From Phoronis australis (Eukaryota > Phoronida > Phoronidae): a stretch of DNA of 64,000 nucleotides. Position numbers and translations under genes: made by a program. Shown here piece by piece: positions 13,401 to 25,400 of this stretch. Each line of letters begins with the position of its first letter. Within the stretch, counting starts at the first letter, position 1. The notes beneath the pieces are model-generated. The model had not been told where the DNA came from. It was given only the letters and a program-made list of their open reading frames with translations, and did not search any database. The stretch lies in contig NMRA01000635.1 of NCBI GenBank assembly GCA_002633005.1, positions 85,007-149,006 of the forward strand, read 5' to 3'.

Positions 13401-16400
13401 TGTCAAATGTTGAGCAGTCATTCGCCTGTCTTTCATAACCATTGCATGAATTTTCTGCACATTTTCACTGGAGGTCGATAATTTGGGACGTCCTGGATGA
13501 GGGTCATCTTCAACGCTTTCTCTACCCCTCTTGAAACAAGATGACCACTTTTTTACTGTGGAGTAGCTTGGGGAGTCTTTTTCCCAGTGTTTTTCGCATC
13601 TCTTCATGAATATCTTTTGGTTTCATTCCTTTTTTACCCAAATACTTTATGACGGCTCTCGTCTGTGTTATCCCCATGCTGCTGAATGTGTTGTCGTCTG
13701 CTTTTTTGAACCAGCACCACCTAGCGACAGTTGACTGTATTAATTCAGCATGAATGCAGTACTGTTATAAAAGACGAAATTTTACTATGATGTGAAAAAA
13801 TTAACCTGCGTCCCGGTTTTCTTGGTGAGGCCAACAACTTATTGAACGACCCTCGTACCAAGTCAAAACTTACCTGCTTGGTCAGTTGTGGTGGTACTGG
13901 CATCCCCATAACTGGAACAGCCAATGACATTGCACACTTTAACAACTACTGAGTAGTGTGTGTATGGTCGCTGTCCAATCACATTCATGTTAGTTGTGTC
14001 ACTGCTGTAAATAGATGATTCACCCCTTGTTACATCAGTTACCATGACTGTGTAATTGGTGAACTCTCCATGTATATCTTTACACAAGACTACGTTCCAT
14101 GACACTGTGAATTGCCTGGCTTTGACTTCAGTTATAGCTGGAGCTGCAATTGTGTGGTCTGGAACTGGAAAAGACGTGTTACAATCATTAAATAACAAGG
14201 ACAAGAAAACAAGAAACTAAGAAACCAACAACAACACGAATGGTAACAAGAATAAGAATAAGAATAATTAGAATAAAAAGTAACAATTAATGATAATACT
14301 ATTACTACAACTAATTATAATAAGAAGAACAATAACAAGAATTGTAATATAAGTAATAATAATCAGACTAATAGCAATTAGAATAACAACAAGAATAAAA
14401 ATATTAATAAGAAGAAAAAGAATAACATGGGCGGCAAACCATAGGGGGCTGAGGGGGCTATAGCCCTCCCATTTTTTTCAGTGCTATGCCGTAGGTGGTG
14501 CCCCACAGGGGGGGGGCTGAGGGGGTTTTAGCCCCACACTGTGCTGCCCATGAATAAGAATAAGAACAATATGACTAAAACTAAGAATAGTGATGAAAAT
14601 GTTTGATCGTTGGAGTACGTGCTCATAACTTAAATACCCTTGTTCAATTATCGCTCACCCTCTGATTTTTGTGCTCCCAGGTTAAACGCTTTAGGTGGCA
14701 AATAGGATGGGAACAATGTCTCTCTATTTGAAGTCAACTCAAGTCATACATTTATGCACGATGAATTCTCAATGACATTACAAAGTGAACTGGCATGGTT
14801 TTACTTCACTGTTCCTCAACTCAACATCATTCACTTCTCATACAAACCTGTTGCTGACGTATGTCTCTGTATCAGCTGGTAGCTCCCTCCACCTTTAATT
14901 GTGAAAGCTCTGACTCTTATCCTATAGTAAGCGTTCGATTCAAGTGATCCAAGAACCTTCTGAAATGCTCCTCCATTTGGTGTTTCACTAATATCATAAC
15001 TGCCTTCGACTATGATGGTTGGGCAGGACAGTCTTTTCACTAACTTATGTTCAACTTGATATTTTGTGATGACACCATTTGGAGTATCTGGGAGACTCCA
15101 GGATACTATAATTGAGTTGGCACTCTGTAAAACAACTTCCAGACTTCCAACAGGGCCAGGTACTGAAATTATAAAATTCACATGATGTCAGTGTTCTTCA
15201 ACAGGACCAGCACCGGAATAAGTTCATGTATAAGGGGCCTCCTACTGATATTATGTATCAATTACTGTATAACAAGTTCCTCAACATGTCCCGGAACTGA
15301 AATAATGAATCAATTCATACGTACTGCTCTTCAACAAGGCCTGGTACTTAAACTGTGTATCAATTCATATCTACAGTGTTCCTCGACAGGTCCCGGTACT
15401 CAAATTATGAATTAATTCATACATACAGAGTTCCTCATCAGAACGCATTAATGAAACTTTTAGTGTGAGATGCACATATAATGATTTAGGATAATTTAAA
15501 GATTACAACATAATATTTTATGCAGCAGGCAGAGCATTCAAAATTTCATGTCTATATAGCCCCGCCCTGGTACATACTTTATCTGACATTTCAAACTCTG
15601 ATCTCATGTGAGTGACCAAAACATCCGCATTTAACAGGCAAAAGTTGTCAACAGAAATTTCATTCAGAAAGTGACCAAGAGGAACACGGAGTGTTGAAAT
15701 GCACCCACGGCTGCACCACCAATGGTGTGCTTCTAGAAGAGTCATAAAACTGGCCATTAGATGGCACAGAATACAGTGAACCTATCTGAAAATGGGAAGC
15801 TGTCGTCGTTTCTCAAAGCTATTTGCCAAATTTCAGGAAATCCATCTAAAAACTTCAAAGATACACGTTAAGGTAAACGTAAAAAAAACAAATTTCCATT
15901 AAGAACCACAGTTGTCACGTTAGTAGGAATGCAATTATGAAGTTTCAAAAAAACATCTTACAAGTGGCTTAGGAGATACAGCTGTAGAAACAAAATAAAA
16001 TATCCCTTGGGAGCACCACAGTAATCCCATGACAGCGTTTTCCCGTTCAGTGACTTCACCATTTGACGAAGATTTCAGAAATGCTATTGGTTTCTGTTCA
16101 AATTTGTTATAACTTAACTTTCGTCTTTAACAGCAAAGCCCAGTCAGGGTAGATAATGATCTTATTGGAGATTAGAGCAATTATAGAACAAAAGAGAGCT
16201 GGCCCTCAACCATCAATGCCAGAACGGAGTTAATCAGTCTTGTATTAAGATATTGGCTACAGGGGTAAACTTCCCAACTTGTTGTTGGGCTATAGAATCA
16301 AACAAGTTGGGAGCAACGGGAAAACGCCGTAATGGGACCGATCTGAAAATACACGTCAGTCATGCTCTTGTCAGCAGGAACACATCTGTCAATTTTCATA

Positions 16401-19400
16401 ATGATCTGTGAGGTTTGGAAGAAACAAAAGTAAAAATAAGTAAAATGGCCACTAGTTGGTGTAGAATACATCGAATTCATCCCAAAACAGGAACATGTCA
16501 TTGTTCCTTTAATAGAAACCTCATTACGAATTTTCAAAGAATCCGTCGAGGAAGTTCAAAGAAGCAGGGGAAAACGAAAAAACATTAAATTGCCACTAGG
16601 GGGCACAGAAGTCATTGGATCCATCCGAAAGTCGTCGTTCTTTGTTGTCGATTTCATATCATTATTCTTTAGAACATACAGCCAAGGACGCAAAAAGAAA
16701 ACAAAAAAGTGCCATTACAAGGCACCACAGTAGTCAAAATTATCAGAAAATCATAGTGGTCCATTCTTTTTGCAGTAGGAACATTTATGCCTATTTTCAC
16801 AATTATCCTTAGAGTAGTTTAGTTGATAGAGGGGTGGACGCTAAAAACGGACTCAAAAACAGGAAAACTGGCCACTAGATGGCATAAAATACACCAAATC
16901 CATTCGAGACTGGGAAGGTAGCGTCATCTTACTAATAGATACCTATTTCTTAAATCTGCAGTGTTAAAGACCTCCGAAGATACTGAGGTAAACACAAAAA
17001 AACTAATATTGCCACTAGGGGGCACATCAGTAGTCCGATCTGTCCAAAAATTCGCTCCTTCCGTCCCATCCACAAAAGGAACATGTCTACAAAATTTCAT
17101 GAACATACACCAAAGGATTGGGGAGATAGAGAAACGGACGCCAGACAGATACCAGACGGATGCCAGACCAGACACCGGACGGATGCCAGACCAGACACCG
17201 GACGGATGCCAGACCAGACAACGGATGGCTGAACCGAAATGACAGCATCATGCGCCCACTATGTATACGTGAACACATATTTTTATGCGTTAACTTTCAA
17301 AGGGGGTTAATAGAAAAGTCGTCTTCTTGCCTGATGACGCTGTTAACCTCCCATAAAATTTAGGATTAACAAGGTTAAGAACAGATAACGCAACTGAGCA
17401 GTGAATGTATAAGTTATCAAAAGGCACACTTGGCTGTGAAAGACTGCAAATTAACCCAGGACTTCTGTCAAAAATCAATACTTGACTTAGATCAACTCTC
17501 ATTCTAAATCACTTCACCTTTCTTAGTCACATTAGAAAAGATTTCAGGGCTTGACAAAAACTGGCAAATGATCATTGCGTACAGGCTAGGCTCATAAACT
17601 TTGCTTGTCATAGTGAGTTAATCTACTCCGCCTTAGCAGTATGGCTGTCATGATAAATTCATGCATTTTACTGAAAGCAATTTAAGTAAAAGATAAAAAT
17701 ACAAGGACTTGGCATTAAAAGAGGAAGCACACCTGTGAAGAAATAAGTGTTTTTGACAGAGGAAAATGGTTATAGTTGCTTCAACTGACTGTTGATCATT
17801 GTCTATTCAGCAAGAAGCAGTTGACATGAGGTCAGCATTTAGTTGCTCCTTTGTGACTAATAAGGACGATATTCAATCACATTGCAGTATCAATCATCAC
17901 AACCTCTTTCAATCTCATTACAGTTTATGAGGTCAATAAAAAAATAACAAAAATTTATTTGTATTAATTATATCTTTTTCAGTGAGGCGTGGAAATATGT
18001 TGCAAACAGTTCATAGTTCATCCCATCAGCACGCCATCTTTTTCATCACATCGCAGAAGGTCCTGGGTTCGAGTCCCGGCCGGGGCAGAAATCTTTTCGG
18101 ACTTATAAGGTCACGTGATGAGACCAAAAAGATGGCATTCCCAACATATTTCAACGCCTCCCTGAAAAAGATATATGTCACACACAATGGAGATCAAGGT
18201 AATATGCCCACTACTAAGTATGATTGGATTTCTGTGTTTGACCAGAGCTTCTGCATGGTTAGCAGAAGGTCCTGGGTTCAAGTTCCGGTCGGGGGTAGAA
18301 ATCTTTTTGGACTGATATTCATCAGGTCACGATACGTGACCAAAAAGATGGCGTGCTGACGGGATAAACTGTTTGCAAAAATTTATTTATTTTTTCCATT
18401 TTTGAAACACAAGAACTCATAAAGGAGACTTCTTTACATGTGTTAACTTGTTCAAAGTCACTGTACTTCAAATCGCTCACAGGTGAATATACTTTATGCA
18501 TCAGAAATTGATTTATCTTCAACGTCGTTATAACTATATTACGTATCCCCTAAGGTAAGGCAAAACCAACAACATTGGAACACATGTTTAAGCAATTCAG
18601 GAGCCCCTTTTTGAGATAATGGCACATTCTGGATGATTTCAGTCATTTCAGGCAATTTAGAGTTACCTTTTCCACCTTCACCACTCCGCTAGCATGTTTC
18701 TAGAGGAAGCATTTCATGTGTTAAGTTTTTAAAGTGGTCATTGTGGAGAACTCCACATTCCAGATCATTTCACCCCAATACGATTATACTTTTAGAAAGT
18801 GTAAATTTATTGATGTACCAAGGCATTCTATTACAAATTATAGCCTATTTTGAGGGCTGTTGTTAAACATGGGCATCAGGATTTTGGGTAGTAACCCATG
18901 GTATATGCATACCATCTTGGTCAGTCTTTATCTGCACATTTTTCTCCAAGCCACATCCCTTGCTGTTACAGTAGGATATCTTCACTGAGTATGAAGTATA
19001 AGGTGTCAGTCCTGGCACAGTCACCTGTGTACGTGTGAACACAGGGTCACCACCATCTACTTGATACCTGTATACACCATTACCACCATTCATGTCTCCA
19101 CATGTCATACTGAAGGTGAGAGTCATCGTTCTGGAGGTGACTGTGAAAGACAACTGAGGAGCAACACTGGGTACTGGAATAACAGACGCAAGAATGTGTT
19201 ACAATGGATACCAGAATTATAGTGCAAAACTTCACAAATGAAGCGACATATTTGTCATGAGAACCACATCTCAGCCTTAGGGTGACCAAAAGATTTCAAG
19301 AAACTGCCCATTTGGACACAATAATCACACTTAAAAGTGCATCAAACTTACTTTCTTCCAAAGTTGTACTGTGTTTGTTTGATGACTCGCCATAACCAAC

Positions 19401-22400
19401 AGATGTCCCTGCTTGTACTGTGATCTCATACTGTGCATATTCCTCAAGCCCATCAAATGTGTACTGAGACACTGATGATGTTTTATAAACAAAACCAGTA
19501 AGTGAAGTGGTAGAACATGCCACCCTTTTCATCAGCCTGTATCCAACAATGTACTCAATAACAACTCCATTTGGCTGTGCTGGGACACCCCATGATATCA
19601 ACAGTGATGTAGAAGATGGTGTCACACTAAGACTGGTAACAGGACCTGGCACTGGAAAATTATTAAAGTAATAATCTGAAGATTTTTATTACACACACAG
19701 TGTTAAATATTCATATATTGATGTATTTGTTTGTGAACATACCCAGGAAGTGCATATTGTTTTACTGATTACCGTTATAATTGGGCTTATTAGTTTTTTA
19801 GATACATTTATTACCCAGGTAATATCACAAAGCCAGTCTGAGGTTGGGCACTTTATATCCAGCTTTAACAAAAGTATATTATATTAAACAATAAATATGT
19901 GTAAAGGCAATGGAATGTAACTGAACAGGAAAAATGGGATGGGGGAAGGAAATTCATGCGTCATTCATACACACACTCACGCCGTGCTGATATGGTGTCT
20001 CATGAAATTAATACGCACAATGAAAAGAAAAGAATATAATAAATAATATAGATACATAAATAACACACACAACACATATCTATCTGTCTGTCTGTCTGTC
20101 TATATGCATATATATATACATGCATATTATATTATACATATACATAATACACATATATATTATATATTTTTTTAAATACAGAAATAAATAATATGGAAAT
20201 TAAAGTGTAATACATAACGCAGTGTAACGATGCTCGATTTAAATGACAATATAAAAATAATAATAACAGTGGAGCTCTATTTATCCACATTTGTTTCCGA
20301 GGTATCTGTTAAAATTGTATTTATAAACGTTTGCAACTTCAGTTTAAGATCGTTAAAAATGAGAGGTTTTTGTGCCTTTGTTGTCTTATAAATGAAATAA
20401 AGTGCAAGTGTATTAATGGTATTTCAAATTAATTTGTGATTTGGATTTATGTTTTGAACAAAATGTATAATGTCCCAAATCGTAAGCATGTACTCACTGG
20501 CTTTATTTAAGAGTGCTTGCACTGATTCCCAGAAATTCATGACACAGGTGCAATAACAAAACATGTGAAGTGAATAAAGTTTGTAACTCCTCACAATAGG
20601 AGTACTTATCAGTTTGGACTACCCCTATTGTGTATAAAGTCATATTTGTAAATATTCTTCTATGGGTAAAAAGGTACCTGAAGTTCTTTAATTCAGGATT
20701 TATGGGAAGGCTAAAGGGTATAAAATAAATTGCTCTGATTTCTTTTTCATTATAATTACTGAACCACACATAATTGCCAGGTTTTTGTGCAAAAGTATGT
20801 ATAGTACAATTTTTAACCCAGTCTTTACTTAACAACTATTATAATTAACTAAATGAAAGTTGTTGCAACAAATAAATTTTGCTTCTAGTTCACCAAGATG
20901 CTTCCTCAATGCACTAACAACAACATTGTATGCCAATACATAAAAATTCTTGAGATCGTATTTATTTTTAAAAAATCCCAGCCAAGAGTTTTAATTTCAT
21001 TATCTAGAAAATCTTCGCAAACTAACAGTCCCGCTTAAAACATTTCCTGATAAAATACTGATTTATTGCTAAGTAAAATGTTTTGATTATTCCATAAGAC
21101 CTGTTTGTTCGTAGGATTATTCTTACAAACTTCTACATTTAAAGGCTCTAAGTTTTTAAGCAATTCAGTATAAAAGGAATTATTAATTGACATTTTCAAA
21201 TTTCTTAAACAGAAGTTTGAAAAGAAAATAAGGTCACCACCCAATTTAATTAAAAGAGAGTTGGGATGAAATTTCCTCCTGAATTTAAACGTTTGACCTA
21301 ATTGAACATGAGACACACTAGGATATTTTAACCCTTCTTCATATGGAAGTACAGTGACATATTCCTTAAGTTTATTCTTGGTGGCTTTCCACACCGAGTA
21401 AAATATCTAATTATTTATACAATACTATTTCTGTAACTTCAATATTGGCTAAAACGTGAATCAACCTAGACAAACTGTAAGTTTTTACAACATGAGTTTT
21501 CCCTGTTGTCGTCAACTGTCTAGTTTTAGGCTTAATTATTGATTTCAGAGTATTTTATACTAGAGCAATGAAATTGTTTCCAACAAATAATTGGGGCACT
21601 ACCGTAGTGAGTGTCCAGTGTAGATGATGTACATGTAAGGTTGTTGTTTATTGAGACATGAAAGCCAGAGGCTGATTTGGTACACAGTTTAATTAGCACC
21701 TGTTGAGGTTTGAATAGCAAGTGACCAGCCGCATTCAATAGTCTGGAGAGGGCTAGTATTATTTTGTATGCAAATGTGGAACTTATGATGGGAGCTGTCA
21801 GAGGCATTGTCAGCCAGGAGTTGGCGTGTGGATTCTGCTGGAGAAAGTCACGTCTGAGTGCAGAGATTGGTCTAGTTATCAACAACTGGAGGACATGAAA
21901 TCAAAGAAGCTTGAATGCAAAAACTGACCTGATCTTGAACAAAATGTTATTTCAGTTCTAGCACAACTAAAATTTACGCCAATAAACAAGTTCTTAGTTA
22001 GAAGTGTGCGAACTCAACTATGTATTTTAACTTAAATGAACAGGCTATGTGATGAAGACGATTGCCAAGGTGTCAGTGTAAATCAAATGGATTCAAAGTT
22101 TATGGCCTAAATATTTCAATATATTCCAAAATATGGCTTGCCTGTGAAATTCATTGCTCAACATGTGGAGAATTTCTCACTTACACTGGTCACCACTCTG
22201 ATTCCCTATGCCCCAGACAACTTTTATGATCCCTATTCAGCACACCCTTTGTATTGATGTATAACTGAGCTAATGAAGTGTAAGGTAATAGCTAGCACTA
22301 CTTTCTTAACAATGGTGGTCCTTATTACATCCAAATTGTTTTTCTCTGGTATTTGCACAGAGTTAAAGCCTACAATATGGAGAGCAGTTTTAACTTAGCA

Positions 22401-25400
22401 CATTTCACATAATACAAAAAAAAGTTTTAATTAAAATTTGCTTTGATGTTGACAAAGGGCCACTTCTCAAAGGGGCGTTGGTTTTAAATACGTTTCACAC
22501 CTGTTTTCATTACTTTATTTTAATATTCCTGTCTACTTGATTTTTTCATACCCGTTAGGGTTGCTATCTTTTTTTGTTTAAATGAAGTATCAAAATAAGT
22601 TAGAAGTCAGTTAATTGTTAATTACAGTTACACACCAAGCATGTCACAGCAACCAAAACTACACGTGCAATTAGTTCAAGTTAAATTTTTATTAGAAATC
22701 AAATCATAATATATATACAAAAGTGCAAATATGGTGATAGCCAAGCTGAGTCATAAAAATTGAAATCACAGCTTTTGCCCACCAACCAGCCTCATCCACT
22801 GCTTACACTCTCTCTAAAGCTATTCATCTTAGCAGGAAGATAACCAGGAAGGGACAACTAGCTAAACCGCCGTTTTTGGCCTCCTTCCCCGGACTAATTT
22901 CAGGACTTAAGTTTCGTTTAAAAGGAAACAGATGATTTTATCAGAGAGATTTAAGCTTTTTCTATAGAAGGATATCAAAAAAACTCACTTTTCAACCTTA
23001 AACAGTTGTGTAATTGTACTTTGAAAATATCGACTTCAGCGCATGCAATCGCAATTTCCCACACGCAGTCACGGGTATTTAAGCTTTTCCGTCGATGTAT
23101 AGATGGCGCAGTAGTCAAGTACTACCTCATTTGCATATCAAATTTGGATGTGGGAGTTCTGAGACTCTCGTCAGTTTAGTTGTTGTCGACCGCTTGAGTG
23201 CATAAAGCGGTGCCCTGCCGCTGAGAGCATGCGCTGATGAAGATACCACAGCTAACTCGATCGCTTCGCAATCAGGAGGTGAAAACACTCTCATGACCGC
23301 AGTTCTGAATTCCAGCTAAGCAAGCCCTATTTCGAGGAGCAGATTTGAATTGTTTTCGTCCCCAGACTGTGGATTGCAGAGAAGATTAGAATGAGGTCAA
23401 CATCGAAGTTTCTGCGGCTACCTATCGTGTTGAAAGTTTGAAGTGTCAGAACCNNNNNNNNNNNNNNNNNNNNNNNNNNNNNNNNNNNNNNNNNNNNNNN
23501 NNNNNNNNNNNNNNNNNNNNNNNNNNNNNNNNNNNNNNNNNNNNNNNNNNNNNNNNNNNNNNNNNNNNNNNNNNNNNNNNNNNNNNNNNNNNNNNNNNNN
23601 NNNNNNNNNNNNNNNNNNNNNNNNNNNNNNNNNNNNNNNNNNNNNNNNNNNNNNNNNNNNNNNNNNNNNNNNNNNNNNNNNNNNNNNNNNNNNNNNNNNN
23701 NNNNNNNNNNNNNNNNNNNNNNNNNNNNNNNNNNNNNNNNNNNNNNNNNNNNNNNNNNNNNNNNNNNNNNNNNNNNNNNNNNNNNNNNNNNNNNNNNNNN
23801 NNNNNNNNNNNNNNNNNNNNNNNNNNNNNNNNNNNNNNNNNNNNNNNNNNNNNNNNNNNNNNNNNNNNNNNNNNNNNNNNNNNNNNNNNNNNNNNNNNNN
23901 NNNNNNNNNNNNNNNNNNNNNNNNNNNNNNNNNNNNNNNNNNNNNNNNNNCATTTTCACTGGCCACCTTGCTACAGTCGACTTGCGCAATAGCCGAATTA
24001 GTGTCCACATTTGTGATCACGCGCCGGGTACAGGCCCATGAGACAAGTTGCAGCAACAAATTCGGTACGAATCCATAAAACCTTTTACACGCACAATTAA
24101 ATGCGCAAAACTGCTCCTGTATTTCTTAAACCTTTAATTTAATGCTCAAGCTATACAACGAGTGCGTGTTGAAACACAACATTGACTTGGACCAACGATG
24201 GACTCCTTGCATCAGGACCTTAGTAAGCGAGGGGAAGGCGAGTGCCACCCCCAAAAAATTGCACGCCTCAGGGATAAACCATGGCAACCGACAAAGGTGT
24301 GGGGATGGGGAAAGACAAAAAGGAAAGACTTCGAATACTGATCAGAGAGAAAACTCAAGGGAACATTGAAAACTCGGTATCAGTGTATGGTTTACCATTT
24401 GAGGGCCCTGACCAGGACAATTGTTGTTAGGGACTCCGTTTTTGCAGCATAGGTCGTCTAAGCGCTCTTGAAAATGTGCACTTTACCATTCATAAATGTA
24501 TTTCGAAAATTCGAGAAAATTTGTACAGCAAAAATTTTGCGGAGCGTATTAAAGGAGCATGCCACCCAAATACAACCTAATTTGTATCAATTTAGATCGA
24601 GTAGTTCTACTCCATAACGGCACGCGCGGTTGCGTTACCTGACACCTGACGGCAGACTGAGGTTTTGAAATTATCCAATGACGTAATTGGTTTCACACGC
24701 AGTCTGTTCAGCAGTTCACAACACGGGTTACTGGTGTCAGCTTATCGCTTGAATTCATCGTTTTACACCAATAAATCATCAAACTTCGATGTAAAACCCT
24801 TAAAAATACACCAAATTCCTATAAAAACGTCTTGTTTTATTTCGCTGTTACGGATTTATTGGTATTTGGACACGGCCGTAGCCTACAACGGCTCGGAATT
24901 CCAATAAGGTCCGTAGCAGGAGTTTGGGGTCTTTTCGGAGATAAATCCAAAGTATACAGAGAGGAGAACCTAGTCTGTGTTGTTTAGAATTGTGATTTTT
25001 TGAGTTCTAAACACGCAAAACGCTCATTATCCTGGCCAGTGGCTCGGAGCCCGGTCAGGCCCGTCGCGGCTGGCCGGATTGACTCGTTATCCCGACTAGT
25101 GGCTCGGAAACTGATCAGACATCACGAACATAAAACAGCCAAAGTTGGAAACTAAACTTCTAGTCAGGAAAATACTATACTGAGTGAGCCAAAGTAATGT
25201 GCACGTGATTATGTTGGTGAATTAGCCACGAAACTGCAAATCTACTTACTCGTCGGGGCCGCGAATTCAAATTCCGCTTCGTCCACAGCATCGTCAGCAT
25301 GCTCACACCCAGTCTTCAATATGGGGGGGGGCTCGAATTTCTGTGGATCTTTTGGTAACAAAAAAGCGGGTGAGCTAAAAAAACGGGGCACTACTGTGAA

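Noticed and set aside
18061-18090. Complete tRNA gene at the first B box
   Set aside because: Only the 3-prime half is tRNA-like; the 5-prime half with A box and anticodon stem is missing.
21532-21885. 117-codon minus-strand frame as an exon of the host gene
   Set aside because: No FN3 or other domain pattern and no acceptor/donor pair in the right phase; E10 and E11 already join correctly.
23327-24078. Open frames across the first gap
   Set aside because: They consist almost entirely of unknown residues; only the flanks are real sequence.
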